Assembly (NCBI RefSeq): GCF_007341385.1
Contig: NZ_VJYD01000006.1
Location: 62,001-126,000, forward strand
From: Flavobacterium daemonense
GTDB lineage: Bacteria; Bacteroidota; Bacteroidia; Flavobacteriales; Flavobacteriaceae
DNA length: 64,000 nucleotides
Direction: 5' to 3'
The notes beneath the pieces are model-generated. The model did not search any database, was not told the origin of the DNA, and saw only the letters and a list, made by a program, of their open reading frames with translations. A program made the translations under genes and the position numbers. Within the stretch, counting starts at the first letter, position 1. Each line of letters starts with the position of its first letter. This document shows, piece after piece, positions 46,784 through 55,768 of this stretch.

Positions 46784-46816
46784 CAAATTTACTCTTTTAA
46801 AATAAATTAGCATCAA
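46784..46816 (-). promoter_or_regulatory. Promoter of kup
   Basis: Read on the minus strand: TTG (46814-46816), 22-bp spacer, TAAATTTG (46784-46791). Transcription would start just before the ATG at 46759. Confidence 0.6.
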
Positions 46817-46834
46817 TTATAAATAAAAAGATAA

Positions 46835-46868
46835 AAAAAAGCACAATCCCCAAATTGTGCTTTTATTT
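46835..46868 (-). terminator. Terminator of the 419-residue secreted protein
   Basis: Arms AAAAGCACAAT / ATTGTGCTTTT with a T run on the minus-strand side (A-rich 46822-46840 on the plus strand). Confidence 0.8.
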
Positions 46869-46892
46869 TTATTAAAAATTTAATTATTGATA

Positions 46893-48152
46893 TTATCCTC
46901 TTCTTCCGCCCCCTCTAGAATTAGAACCGCTTTCTCTTTGTGATTCACCACCTCTAGATTCTTGGCTTGCTCTCGGAGCTTCAGAACGTTGTGTGTTTTG
47001 AGGTCTTGAGCTGTAAGATCTGTTTTCATTATTTCCTCTATTTTCAGCGTAATTTCTTGAAGGTTGCGCTTGTGGTGCAGGCGCAGTTCTTTCGATACTT
47101 GGTCTATTCATTGAATTTCCTCTGTTTTCAGAATAGCCTCTTGAAGGATAATTGTTTTGTGACGCTGATCTATCTGAATAATTTCTGTTTTCTGAATTGT
47201 CTCTTGGAACAGAAACAGCTTGATTGTTTCTGCTGAAATCCGGTCTTGAAGGCATAGAAGCATTATTATCTCTATTGTTTACTACAGGACGATTCATGTT
47301 GCCGTAACTTCTGTTTGAATCTCTATTTTCTCCGTGCTGTGGTCTTCCAGCGCTTGATCTGATTGGATTGTTGTAATTGTTGTTTTGAGAATTGTTATAA
47401 GTTCTCGTAGTCATTCTTCTTTGATCCAAATCATATCTGTTGCTAACAGAGTTGTGTCTGTCTGCAAAGCTATAGTTAGGTCTCATTCTTTCGTAGCCAT
47501 AAGTACGTCTTGATTCGTAAATGGCTGGGGCGCTATAACTTCTTCTGTAGTTTACATAATTGTAACTATAGTTTGCGTTGATGCAAATATTCACGTTATT
47601 TCTATATCTGTAAACAGGATAAGGTCTCCATGCTGTGTAATACGTTGGATAATATCCCCAGTACCAGCTTGAGCAATATGGTCTGTAATTTGTCACCCAA
47701 AATGAGCTGTAAATAACGGGAACAACATTGTAAACAGGCTCATAAATGTAATTTGCACCATATAAATAGGTGTTACCTACAACTTGTACGCTCACTTTAT
47801 TGTAATTGTCTCTCTCAACATCAATTGTTGCAACGTCTTGATAAACATCGCGGTCTAAAACAGCTTGGATAATTACTACGTGTGTTCTGTTTTCAACAGA
47901 TTCAATTACACGTAAATAATCAACTTGATCATCTCCATTTAAATCAAGATTTGATATTTGATATTTAGGATCATTTAATCTTCTTTCAAAATCTTGAAGA
48001 TTTGCTGATTCTCCAAACATTGATGCAACAGCTCTCAAGTCTAAATTGTCGCTGATGTCTGAGTTTTTTGCATAAACAGTGGCTTGGCTTTGTGCAGTAC
48101 AAGAACTAAGTCCGATAGTCAATAATGCTAGTATAAGTAGTTTCGCTTTCAT
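46893..48152 (-). CDS. Secreted Asn/Arg/Ser-rich lipoprotein-like repeat protein
   Basis: 419 residues. Signal sequence with the lipobox GLSSC, so the mature protein may be lipidated. Conserved N-terminal domain (about 35-140) with LDLRAVASMFGESANLQDFE and ISNLDLNGDDQVDYLRV, related to that of the protein at 5876-7009. A Tyr-rich middle (WGYYPTYYTAWRPYPVYRYR) is followed by about 200 residues of Asn/Arg/Ser-rich low-complexity sequence (repeats with RDNSENRNYS, RGYSENRGNS) and a Gly/Arg tail. Function unknown. Confidence 0.82.
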   Translation of the reverse strand: MKAKLLILALLTIGLSSCTAQSQATVYAKNSDISDNLDLRAVASMFGESANLQDFERRLNDPKYQISNLDLNGDDQVDYLRVIESVENRTHVVIIQAVLDRDVYQDVATIDVERDNYNKVSVQVVGNTYLYGANYIYEPVYNVVPVIYSSFWVTNYRPYCSSWYWGYYPTYYTAWRPYPVYRYRNNVNICINANYSYNYVNYRRSYSAPAIYESRRTYGYERMRPNYSFADRHNSVSNRYDLDQRRMTTRTYNNSQNNNYNNPIRSSAGRPQHGENRDSNRSYGNMNRPVVNNRDNNASMPSRPDFSRNNQAVSVPRDNSENRNYSDRSASQNNYPSRGYSENRGNSMNRPSIERTAPAPQAQPSRNYAENRGNNENRSYSSRPQNTQRSEAPRASQESRGGESQRESGSNSRGGGRRG

Positions 48153-48388
48153 GGCAAATAGAATTAAAAAATTAATTACTTTGGAATATCCAATTACTGT
48201 GCCAAAAAAAGAAACCGAAAGTCTTCTTGTAATATGTGTTTGATTGTTAGTAAGTTGTGTTTTGTTGATTTGTTTATGGTTTTAATTTTGTAAAAAAGAT
48301 TGTTAAAAATTTTATTATCAAAAAAAACAAAACCTATTTTATATGTTATAAATAATTGTATTTTAGCGACAACTAAATCTTAACCTAC

Positions 48389-49450
48389 ATGAGAAAAATA
48401 ATATTACTTTTTAGTTTATTTGTTTTACTGGTGTCCTTTAAAGCATCGAAAAATAATGATAAAGCACCAATCAATGGAGGCTTCGTTTCAATGCAGACCG
48501 AAGTTTTATTTCAAGATAAAATTAGCATTAGGGCGATTGCAATTGATAATAATAAAGTATGGTATGGCGCTGATAATTCGCGCTTTGGATACTTTGATTT
48601 AGAAAAAAGAGAAAAGTTTGAAGATCATATTTATCGTGATACGCTAAATTTAGAATTCAGAAGTATTGCTCAAAATGCAAAAAGCATATTCTTATTAAGT
48701 GTTGCAAATCCAGCTCTTTTGTATCAGGTTGATAAAAAAACTAAGAAAGTAAAACTGGTTTATAAAGAAGTAAATGCCAAAGTATTTTACGACAGTATGC
48801 AGTTTTGGAATGATAAGGAAGGAATTGCTATTGGAGATCCTACAGAAGATACTTTTTCTATAATTGTTACACGCGACGGGGGTGAAACTTGGACAAAATT
48901 ACTGTCTGATAAACTGCCTACAAATACACAGGGCGAAGCAGCTTTTGCGGCAAGCAACACCAATATAATTATTAAAGGAAATGATACATGGTTGGTTTCT
49001 GGCGGAAAGAAATCTAGGGTTTTTTATTCTCCTGATAAAGCAAAAACTTGGAAAGTTGTCGATACGCCAATTATGCAAGGCAAAGAAATGACCGGTATTT
49101 TTACAGCCGATTTTTATGATGAAAAACGCGGATTTGCCGCTGGAGGTGATTATGAATTTCCAGAGAAAAATTCTGATAATAAAATTTACACCAAAGACGG
49201 TGGAAAAACTTGGGAATTAATAGGCCAAAATCAAGGTTTTGGTTATGCTTCATGCATTCAGTATGTACCTGGAAGCAATGCGAGAGAGTTGGTTTGTGTT
49301 GGTTCAGCAGGGATCCAGTATTCTCAAGATGGCGGTGCAACTTGGAAACAATTGTCTGATGATAATAAGCTTTTTACAATTCGATTCATTAATAAAAACA
49401 CCGCTATTGCAGCTGGATATAATAAGTTGATCCGAATCACTTTTATATAG
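48389..49450 (+). CDS. Ycf48/sortilin-like beta-propeller protein
   Basis: 353 residues. A hydrophobic N-terminal signal (KIILLFSLFVLLVSFKA) leads into repeats of the BNR/Ycf48 kind: TRDGGETWTKL, SPDKAKTWKVV, TKDGGKTWELI and SQDGGATWKQL, spaced as the blades of a propeller. Similar proteins in Flavobacteriaceae are labelled oxidoreductase or photosystem-assembly-like but have no proven role. Probably periplasmic. Divergent from the preceding secreted-protein gene. Confidence 0.82.
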   Translation: MRKIILLFSLFVLLVSFKASKNNDKAPINGGFVSMQTEVLFQDKISIRAIAIDNNKVWYGADNSRFGYFDLEKREKFEDHIYRDTLNLEFRSIAQNAKSIFLLSVANPALLYQVDKKTKKVKLVYKEVNAKVFYDSMQFWNDKEGIAIGDPTEDTFSIIVTRDGGETWTKLLSDKLPTNTQGEAAFAASNTNIIIKGNDTWLVSGGKKSRVFYSPDKAKTWKVVDTPIMQGKEMTGIFTADFYDEKRGFAAGGDYEFPEKNSDNKIYTKDGGKTWELIGQNQGFGYASCIQYVPGSNARELVCVGSAGIQYSQDGGATWKQLSDDNKLFTIRFINKNTAIAAGYNKLIRITFI

Positions 49451-49471
49451 CGAACAACATTTTTAAAAATA

Positions 49472-49519
49472 ACAAACCCCCTAAATAATAAAGTAAGTAT
49501 TATTATATAGGGGGTTTGT
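49472..49519. terminator. Bidirectional terminator
   Basis: Arms ACAAACCCCCTA / TAGGGGGTTTGT with an AT-rich loop, between convergent genes ending at 49450 and 49538. Confidence 0.8.
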
Positions 49520-49537
49520 CGCTGTTGTACTTATGTT

Positions 49538-49999
49538 TTAATCTTTTCCGGCAGCGGCTTTATCTCGATATTGTTTTAGCAATTTTCGATTAAAGTCGTC
49601 CTCGCATTTTTTAAGCTTTAATATTTTCTTTGCCGAAAGTATCTTTTTTAGGTTTGAATTGTATTTTTCTCTCAAAAGATATAATTCTTTATCTGTGCTT
49701 TCCATTTGTGCGATCAACACAGCTGCTTCTTTTTCAGAAATTGAATTGATGTTGTCATCATTTAAACGTTCTAAAAAAGCTTTCATTTTTTGATGCCTCA
49801 ATTCAAATTGTTTGTCATCGTAAGCATTGTAAATAGGCCAGAATTTCTCAGCTTCAGTTGGAGTCAATTCTAATTCAGTTGTTAAAAAAGAAACTTTGTA
49901 AGCTTTGATCTTTTCACGTTTTTCATCTGTTTTTCCTTGGGCATAAAAAGAAAAACTTACCAGGAATAAAAGTATCGGCAGGATGTTTTTGATTTTCAT
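49538..49999 (-). CDS. Periplasmic Spy/CpxP-like sensor protein of an ECF operon
   Basis: 153 residues with a signal peptide ending SFSFYAQ. The rest is helical and charged, with a repeated Glu/Lys pattern (AEKFWPIYNAYDDKQFELRH, KELYLLREKYNSNLKKIL), as in Spy/CpxP-type periplasmic sensors. It follows the sigma factor and anti-sigma genes with short gaps (16 and 33 bp), so it is likely co-transcribed and may sense envelope stress. Confidence 0.75.
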   Translation of the reverse strand: MKIKNILPILLFLVSFSFYAQGKTDEKREKIKAYKVSFLTTELELTPTEAEKFWPIYNAYDDKQFELRHQKMKAFLERLNDDNINSISEKEAAVLIAQMESTDKELYLLREKYNSNLKKILSAKKILKLKKCEDDFNRKLLKQYRDKAAAGKD

Positions 50000-50015
50000 C
50001 TTCTCAGTGTTGTTT

Positions 50016-50432
50016 CTATTCAGTAATTAAGTGTTCAATATTTGGGTTTGATGCTAAAATATCTTCTAGCGTTTCGTCTTCAATGGCTACATTTTTATTA
50101 AGTTTTTGAAGATCTGTTGTGTCTAAATTCTGAATCAGGTCATATTGATTCAAATTTGACTGATACGATAAATACGTTTCCAAAGTTGCTTCGTCAAGTT
50201 CTTTAGAAGTTGCGTTATAATTGTTTACGATAGGAATCATCAAGGCAAAAACAATTACCGCGGCCGCAGCAATCGAAATTACATTTTTACGTTTATAAAG
50301 AGGTAGTACTTTTACTTCTTTTTCGTTGTTAATCTGCTGTAAAACTTTTGCCGAAAAATCATCAAAATAATGCTCTGGAGTTGTAAATCCAGATTTGATT
50401 TTCGGTTCGTTTTCTAATTTAAATGCTTTCAT
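50016..50432 (-). CDS. Putative anti-sigma factor
   Basis: 138 residues. An N-terminal soluble part (FTTPEHYFDDFSAKVLQQIN), a single membrane helix (about 50-68, VISIAAAAVIVFALMIPIV) and a C-terminal periplasmic part. This is the usual topology of a membrane anti-sigma factor. It lies just behind the ECF sigma gene. Confidence 0.7.
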   Translation of the reverse strand: MKAFKLENEPKIKSGFTTPEHYFDDFSAKVLQQINNEKEVKVLPLYKRKNVISIAAAAVIVFALMIPIVNNYNATSKELDEATLETYLSYQSNLNQYDLIQNLDTTDLQKLNKNVAIEDETLEDILASNPNIEHLITE

Positions 50433-50465
50433 AATGTCTATAAGATAGTATTTTTTACAAAAGGT

Positions 50466-51008
50466 TTAATTTGATGTAACATATATTTCGATTTTTTTCA
50501 CCGCATGATGGTAAGATGCTTTTAAAGCACCAACTGAAGTTCCTAGAATCTCTGCGATTTCTTCGTATTTTAATTCTTCAAAATATTTCATTTTAAAGAC
50601 TAATTGCTGTTTTTCAGGCAAAGTAACAATGGCTTTCTGGAGTTTGATTTGAATTTCATCTCCATCAAAATAAACATCAGATTTTAAATTTTCTATCGTT
50701 TTTGTTTGTAAAGCTTCAGATGTGAGTCCGTTTAATTTTGCCTTCTGATTTAAAAAAGTCAAAGCCTCATTTGTTGCAATACGGTACATCCAGGAGAAAA
50801 GCTTGCTTTCGCCTTTAAAATTTTTTAAATACTGAAAGACTTTTACAAAAGTATTCTGCAAAACATCGTTTGCATCCTCATGATCTAAAACTATGTTTCT
50901 GATATGAGAATACAATGGTTTTTGATAATCAGACAAGAGTTTTTGAAACGCTGTATTTTGCGTTTTAGGATTTAATAATTCTTGTATAAATTCCTTCTCG
51001 TCTGTCAA
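50466..51008 (-). CDS. ECF RNA polymerase sigma factor
   Basis: 180 residues. Sigma-70 region 2 (DANDVLQNTFVKVFQYLKNF, KLFSWMYRIATNEAL) and region 4 (LPEKQQLVFKMKYFEELKYE, EIAEILGTSVGALKASYHHA) with no region 1 or 3, as in extracytoplasmic-function sigma factors. The only start is TTG at 51008: an in-frame stop lies three codons upstream, and no ATG or GTG is available near the N-terminus. It leads an operon with an anti-sigma and a Spy-like protein. Confidence 0.9.
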   Translation of the reverse strand: MTDEKEFIQELLNPKTQNTAFQKLLSDYQKPLYSHIRNIVLDHEDANDVLQNTFVKVFQYLKNFKGESKLFSWMYRIATNEALTFLNQKAKLNGLTSEALQTKTIENLKSDVYFDGDEIQIKLQKAIVTLPEKQQLVFKMKYFEELKYEEIAEILGTSVGALKASYHHAVKKIEIYVTSN

Positions 51009-51066
51009 ACTTGTCTATTTATCTTATTAGAATGAATTTTAAGCTAAAGGTCTAAGGATCTTTATT

Positions 51067-52287
51067 TTAGAATTCGTCTTCTTCAGGTTTTGCTGGTGGA
51101 GGTGTCGCCGCAGGTTTTGGAGCCACTGGCTTTGGTTTTACCGGTTTTTTTACAACAGGCACCGTTGTAGCTGGGTTCGAAGCCGCAGGATCTGATTCCG
51201 TTGTGGTAGCTGCTGGGTCAATTTGAGGTTCATTATTAACTGCCGGAGTTGTGCTAACTGGAACTACTTTAGGTTTTGTTGGGAAATAGATTTCAGTTAC
51301 TAATTTAGACGGACTTTTTGTGTCTAATTTGCTCACTTCTAAAATTTCAAGATGTGACCAGCTTAAGTCTGGCATTATTTTTTGATTGTTGATATATGCT
51401 GTTGTTTTTGCAATTGCTTCAGTAGTATGAGAATAATCACCTGTCAAAGTTGTTTTTACAGCTTCAAAAGCATTCATTTTGCCGGACAATATATCGCTTC
51501 CAGAGGTTATAGAAATCTCTTTGTTTATTGGCAAACAAATTGAAATTTTAGCTAATCCGGTTGCGGTGTCATATGTATGATAAATAATAAATGGTTTTCC
51601 ATTCGCTTCTAATGCATTGGTTTCGCTGAACTTGATAAGCTTTGGAATAACAATTCTAGCGTTTTTATTTATTTTCGAAATTTCACTTGTAAAAGTCTGT
51701 TTGATATACGACATTTCAGTTTTCTGAACAACGCCGTTTACTTTTATATTATACGTTTTAGTTTCGTAATTAAGATTTTTGTCAATATTGGCAAGGCTTT
51801 TTTCGTAGATTGTCCCAATAACCTTGTCAGAACCTCCATTTAGTGCGGTGTAAATTTTAAACAAAAAGCTCATAGTTCCTTTTGCTTTCCAAGTAACTTT
51901 TGTTTTTCCTGCCAAAGTATCTTTGAAAGTCCAGTTGACATCGGCTTCAGTACCGTCGTATTTCATTTTTTGCTGAATGCTCTCTCCGTCTTTAGTTTTT
52001 AGAGTAACAGAGTTTCCGGCTCCTTCGGTTCCTGTCCAGTAAAAAGAAGCGCCGTTTCCTGCTGTTTTATTTGGGAAAGTAAAGTTTATCGAAGAATCTT
52101 CGAGCGCCCAAGATTCAAAATCTTCATAATTTCTAAAATCATTTACGTAATTATATACCGTCGCTTTTGGCGAATTGATCACCTTGCTTCTTTCTACAGA
52201 AAAAATTCCTTTCTGGGTAGCTACAAAAACGGTAAGAGCAACTAAGCTTAGTAATAATAATAGAAATAAATATTTTAGAATCTTCAT
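51067..52287 (-). CDS. Membrane-anchored SRPBCC protein with GyrI-like domain
   Basis: 406 residues. An N-terminal hydrophobic helix (FLLLLLSLVALTVFVA), then an SRPBCC/polyketide-cyclase-like domain (about 30-175, VINSPKATVYNYVNDFRNYE and TKVTWKAKGTM), then a GyrI/effector-binding-like domain (about 180-330, AFEAVKTTLTGDYSHTTEAI). The C-terminus is Pro/Lys/Ala-rich (KKPVKPKPVAPKPA). Both domains bind small molecules in other proteins; fusion to a membrane anchor is unusual but seen in this group. Substrate is unknown. Confidence 0.75.
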   Translation of the reverse strand: MKILKYLFLLLLLSLVALTVFVATQKGIFSVERSKVINSPKATVYNYVNDFRNYEDFESWALEDSSINFTFPNKTAGNGASFYWTGTEGAGNSVTLKTKDGESIQQKMKYDGTEADVNWTFKDTLAGKTKVTWKAKGTMSFLFKIYTALNGGSDKVIGTIYEKSLANIDKNLNYETKTYNIKVNGVVQKTEMSYIKQTFTSEISKINKNARIVIPKLIKFSETNALEANGKPFIIYHTYDTATGLAKISICLPINKEISITSGSDILSGKMNAFEAVKTTLTGDYSHTTEAIAKTTAYINNQKIMPDLSWSHLEILEVSKLDTKSPSKLVTEIYFPTKPKVVPVSTTPAVNNEPQIDPAATTTESDPAASNPATTVPVVKKPVKPKPVAPKPAATPPPAKPEEDEF

Positions 52288-52460
52288 TTGGGTAGATTGT
52301 TTGGTGTCGTAAAGTTATAAATTTTTATTACTGGTGTTGCTAAAAATAGCGTCACGATAAAAATACGTTTTATAAATTATTCTGATCAAAAAATATTCAA
52401 ATAAAACGATTTTCACTCAGTTTAATTGTAAGCGCTCAGTATTTATTTATCTTTTCTAAA

Positions 52461-52649
52461 TTATCTTTTGAAGAAAAATTTAATTGCAAACAAAATAGCA
52501 ATAAAAAGCAGAAAGACAATCAAGACTTTGTAATTTCCTTTGTAAAATATTTTATGAAGAGCTAGATCTTTTCGATAAGCAAAAATCATAACGATTACAA
52601 AAGCAATAAAAAAACAGACTGCGAATATTAATTGTCCTTGACTAAACAT
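52461..52649 (-). CDS. Small membrane protein, 62 residues
   Basis: From the ATG at 52649. Two helices (LIFAVCFFIAFVIVMIFAYR and KVLIVFLLFIAILFAIKFFF) joined by the charged loop KDLALHKIFYKGN, so two transmembrane segments. A minus-strand TAAATTTG at 52668-52675 precedes it. A GTG 13 codons upstream would run through this promoter box and is less likely. Family unknown. Confidence 0.75.
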   Translation of the reverse strand: MFSQGQLIFAVCFFIAFVIVMIFAYRKDLALHKIFYKGNYKVLIVFLLFIAILFAIKFFFKR

Positions 52650-52729
52650 AGTAAAAATTATTTTTGACAAATTTAGAGAATTGTACACGATTTGTTGCTA
52701 ATTTGCAGTTCATTTAATCAACTAAAAAC

Positions 52730-53110
52730 ATGAAGAAACAACTAGATGCCGTTACGCAATTTCATACTGCTTTTAAAATAGGTCACAGCGAGACTCCAAA
52801 AGCCGATTTAGGTGCAACTAAAAAAATGCTTCGTTATAATTTGATGAAAGAAGAAAATGAAGAATACCTAGAAGCTGTTCAAAATAATGATATTGTTGAA
52901 ATTGCTGATGCGCTTGGTGATATGATGTACATTTTGTGCGGAACAATTATTGAACATGGACTTCAAGATAAAATTGAAGCTGTTTTTGATGAAATCCAAC
53001 GCAGTAATATGAGTAAATTAGGAGAAGACGGCCAACCGATTTACCGTGAAGATGGAAAAGTGATGAAAGGCCCAAATTATTTCAAGCCTGATTTCTCGAA
53101 ATTGCTATAA
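52730..53110 (+). CDS. MazG-like nucleotide pyrophosphohydrolase
   Basis: 126 residues. The MazG/HisE-type signature EExxE...DxxxD is present as LMKEENEEYLEAVQNNDIVE and IADALGDMMYILCG. These enzymes hydrolyse nucleoside triphosphates to the monophosphate and pyrophosphate. The C-terminus (GEDGQPIYREDGKVMKGP) fits the phosphoribosyl-ATP pyrophosphohydrolase-like subgroup. A repeat cluster follows. Confidence 0.88.
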   Translation: MKKQLDAVTQFHTAFKIGHSETPKADLGATKKMLRYNLMKEENEEYLEAVQNNDIVEIADALGDMMYILCGTIIEHGLQDKIEAVFDEIQRSNMSKLGEDGQPIYREDGKVMKGPNYFKPDFSKLL

Positions 53111-53134
53111 AAACGAAGTTCTGTACTTAGATAT

Positions 53135-53273
53135 TTAAACACATAGGAACATAGTTCTTGACTGTGTTAAAAAAAGGCGTTTCACTTGTATTAATTCACA
53201 TAGCTATGTGTTAGAAACATGTTTCTTTTTGTATTCTTTGCAAATGTTTTAAATCTATGTTTCTATGTGTTAA
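53135..53273. repeat. Palindromic dispersed repeat, copy C (about 139 bp)
   Basis: Third copy of the element at 11991 and 23150: ACACATAGGAACATAG / CTATGTTTCTATGTGT ends, core AAAAAAGGCGTTTCACTT, inner CACATAG-CTATGTG and the palindrome AGAAACATGTTTCT (53213-53226). Confidence 0.85.
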
Positions 53274-53296
53274 AAAAAAGAAAGCATAAAAATATA

Positions 53297-53329
53297 AAAC
53301 CCGACAGGTTTTTAAAACCTGTCGGGTTT
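53297..53329. terminator. Terminator-like hairpin
   Basis: Perfect arms AAACCCGACAGGTTTT / AAAACCTGTCGGGTTT. Confidence 0.75.
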
Positions 53330-53340
53330 GTTTTACGTTT

Positions 53341-53442
53341 GTCATTTCGACTGAAAGGAGAAATCACACAAGGAATTCCGCAATCAAAATCGTCAATCTT
53401 TGGCGAGTTACTTGTGTGATTTCTCCTTTCAGTCGAAATGAC
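53341..53442. repeat. Dispersed palindrome with perfect 32-bp arms
   Basis: Arms at 53341-53372 and 53411-53442 are perfect complements (begin GTCATTTCGACTGAAAGGAG and end CTCCTTTCAGTCGAAATGAC) around a 38-bp loop. Confidence 0.85.
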
Positions 53443-53496
53443 AAGATTGAGTTGATCTTACTGTTTTCTGAAGCAAAAGTCAATAATAAAGTAAAA

Positions 53497-53535
53497 TAAA
53501 AAACCCGACAGAATTTTAAATCTATCGGGTTTTTA
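53497..53535 (-). terminator. Terminator of ilvE
   Basis: Arms AAAAACCCGACAGA / TCTATCGGGTTTTT with T run on the minus-strand side, just after the ilvE stop. Confidence 0.8.
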
Positions 53536-53554
53536 TATTTGACTAATTACGAAA

Positions 53555-54625
53555 TTATTGAACCTTAACCGTCCATCCGTAAGTATCTTCAGAAAGTTTA
53601 TTTTGAAGACTTGTGAGTTTTTCTTTTAAGAATGAAGCATATGAATTCTCAATTGGAGTCAATTCATAATACTCATCTTTATATGAGAATCCTTTAATAA
53701 CACTGATAACTGCAGCAGTTCCAGCTCCGAAGATTTCTTTTAAAGATCCGTTTTTAGCAGCTTCAACTAATTCTGAAACAATCACAGGGCGAACTTCTAC
53801 TTTAAGACCTTCTTTTTCTGCCATTGCAATCAAACTTTTTCTAGTAATACCATCTAAAATTCTTTCGCTAGTTGGAGCAGTCAATAAAGTATCGTTGATT
53901 CTGAAGAAAACGTTCATTGTTCCCGCTTCTTCTAATTTTGTATGCGTTGCATCATCAGTCCAAATAACTTGTTGGAAACCATCTTTGTTTGCCAAGTTAG
54001 TTGGGTAAAACTGAGCAGCGTAGTTTCCAGCCGCTTTTGCAGCACCAATTCCACCATTTGCAGCTCTACTATAATGTTCAGCAATAATAACTTTTACTTC
54101 GCCTCCATAATATGCTTTTGCAGGTGAAAGCAAAATCATAAATTTATATTCGTCAGATGGATTAGCGATAACGCCAGGTCCTGTAGCAATCATAAAAGGA
54201 CGAATGTACATACTTGCACCGTTTCCTCTCTGAATCCATTCTTGATCGATTTTCAATAATTCATTTAAACCTTCCATGAAAATATCTTCTGGAACTTCTG
54301 GCATAGCCATACGAACAGCCGAATTATTGAAACGTTTGTAGTTTTCATCAGGTCTAAACAACCAAACATCATTATTTTCATCTTTATAAGCTTTCATTCC
54401 TTCAAAAATAGCTTGTCCATAATGAAAGACTTTTGAAGAAGGATCCATCAAAATAGGAGCATAAGGCTTAATGACCGGAGTCTGCCATTGTCCATTTTTG
54501 TAATCACATTCAAATAAATGGTCTGTAAATACAGCACCAAAGCTTAAGTTTTCGAAGTCTACTCCGCTTATTTTAGACGAAGTTGCCTTTCTGATTTCAA
54601 TTTTGCTTGTTTGAGTTGTACTCAT
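53555..54625 (-). CDS. ilvE: Branched-chain amino-acid aminotransferase
   Basis: 356 residues, class IV PLP-dependent transaminase. The PLP Lys region reads IGAAKAAGNYAAQFYPT, with EAGTMNVFFRIND and the SERILDGITRKSLIAMAE signature. Transfers the amino group between branched-chain amino acids and 2-oxoglutarate. A minus-strand TAATTTTG at 54714-54721 may be its -7 box. Confidence 0.93.
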   Translation of the reverse strand: MSTTQTSKIEIRKATSSKISGVDFENLSFGAVFTDHLFECDYKNGQWQTPVIKPYAPILMDPSSKVFHYGQAIFEGMKAYKDENNDVWLFRPDENYKRFNNSAVRMAMPEVPEDIFMEGLNELLKIDQEWIQRGNGASMYIRPFMIATGPGVIANPSDEYKFMILLSPAKAYYGGEVKVIIAEHYSRAANGGIGAAKAAGNYAAQFYPTNLANKDGFQQVIWTDDATHTKLEEAGTMNVFFRINDTLLTAPTSERILDGITRKSLIAMAEKEGLKVEVRPVIVSELVEAAKNGSLKEIFGAGTAAVISVIKGFSYKDEYYELTPIENSYASFLKEKLTSLQNKLSEDTYGWTVKVQ

Positions 54626-54876
54626 AATGATATAATTTTTTTATCTAAATAGAATTCTTAACAGACGAAAATATAACGTAATGATCTGATGAAGAATAGG
54701 TTTTTGTTGAATGCAAAATTACGGAAAAATATGTAATTTTCTTGGTAAAACCTCATTAATTGCTGTGTTTGACTGAGATTTATTTATCTTATAATAAACC
54801 GAAAATTTTGGCAGAGTTTTATAAAGAATTTATGAAAAAAGTGCGATTTTTTAAGGCTTTACGCATTTGTTTTGAG

Positions 54877-54884
54877 TAAATTTG
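54877..54884 (+). promoter_or_regulatory. Candidate -7 box of mnmD
   Basis: TAAATTTG, an exact TAnnTTTG match, 54 bp before the GTG start. Confidence 0.45.
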
Positions 54885-54937
54885 ATGATTAAAACCGACT
54901 GGAAATCAGTCAAACGCTATTGAAAAATTCGAAAATC

Positions 54938-55603
54938 GTGAAAAGAGAAATAATTAAAACGCTAGATGGCTCAACGACAATTCATTTAGAAGAATGGAAC
55001 GAAAGTTATCATTCAAAACATGGTGCAATACAGGAAGCAAAACACGTTTTTATAAAAAATGGACTTGATTTATTTGAAGACAAACCCGTCGCTATTTTGG
55101 AAATCGGTTTTGGAACCGGTCTTAACGCTTTCATAACTTTTTTAGAATCGGAAAAAAAACAGCAAACTATTGATTATGTTGGAGTAGAAGCGTATCCAGT
55201 AAATGCTGAAGAGGTTTTGGCAATGAATTATGTTGCCGAATTAGACGCATTGGAATTTAATAACATTTTTGAGAAAATGCATAAATGCGAATGGGATCAG
55301 AAAGCCGAACTTAGCAGCGCATTCTCGTTAACCAAAAGAAAACAATTTTTTGACGAAATCGACGATTTTGAAACTTTTGATTTGATTTACTTTGACGCCT
55401 TTGGATATAGAGTGCAACCTGAATTATGGAGCACGGAAATTTTCCAAAAAATGTACAATAGTTTAAAACCGAATGGCGTTTTAGTAACATATGCTGCTCG
55501 CGGAGTTGTTAAAAGAAGTATGATTTCTGTGGGATTTACTGTTGAAAAATTGGCCGGTCCGCCGGGGAAACGCGAGATGTTTAGAGCTTTTAAAAAGGTC
55601 TGA
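54938..55603 (+). CDS. mnmD: tRNA 5-methylaminomethyl-2-thiouridine methyltransferase, MnmD-like
   Basis: 221 residues from the GTG at 54938; a TTG at 54920 would add six residues. The SAM-binding motif is LEIGFGTGLNAF, and LIYFDAFGYRVQPELWSTEI is the characteristic MnmD/MnmC methyltransferase segment. It completes the mnm5s2U modification in the anticodon of some tRNAs. It is the single-domain form, without the FAD oxidase part of MnmC. Confidence 0.85.
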   Translation: MKREIIKTLDGSTTIHLEEWNESYHSKHGAIQEAKHVFIKNGLDLFEDKPVAILEIGFGTGLNAFITFLESEKKQQTIDYVGVEAYPVNAEEVLAMNYVAELDALEFNNIFEKMHKCEWDQKAELSSAFSLTKRKQFFDEIDDFETFDLIYFDAFGYRVQPELWSTEIFQKMYNSLKPNGVLVTYAARGVVKRSMISVGFTVEKLAGPPGKREMFRAFKKV

Positions 55604-55768
55604 TTAAGTTATTTAGAATAATTCTATATTGATTTATGTGTACTAAGAAAACGTATTCGTAGTTATAGTTTTGAAAAAAATAAGTTAAAAATGATCTTTA
55701 TATGTGATATTTGTTTAAATTTGGTGCGAGTTTAAAAATTAGATAACCCCCAAAAATCTTATTTTATT

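Noticed and set aside
46760..46813. Longer N-terminus of Kup
   Set aside because: The promoter box lies inside this extension, so it would not be transcribed.
53219..53419. 66-codon plus-strand frame
   Set aside because: Consists of the dispersed repeat, a terminator and a palindrome arm.
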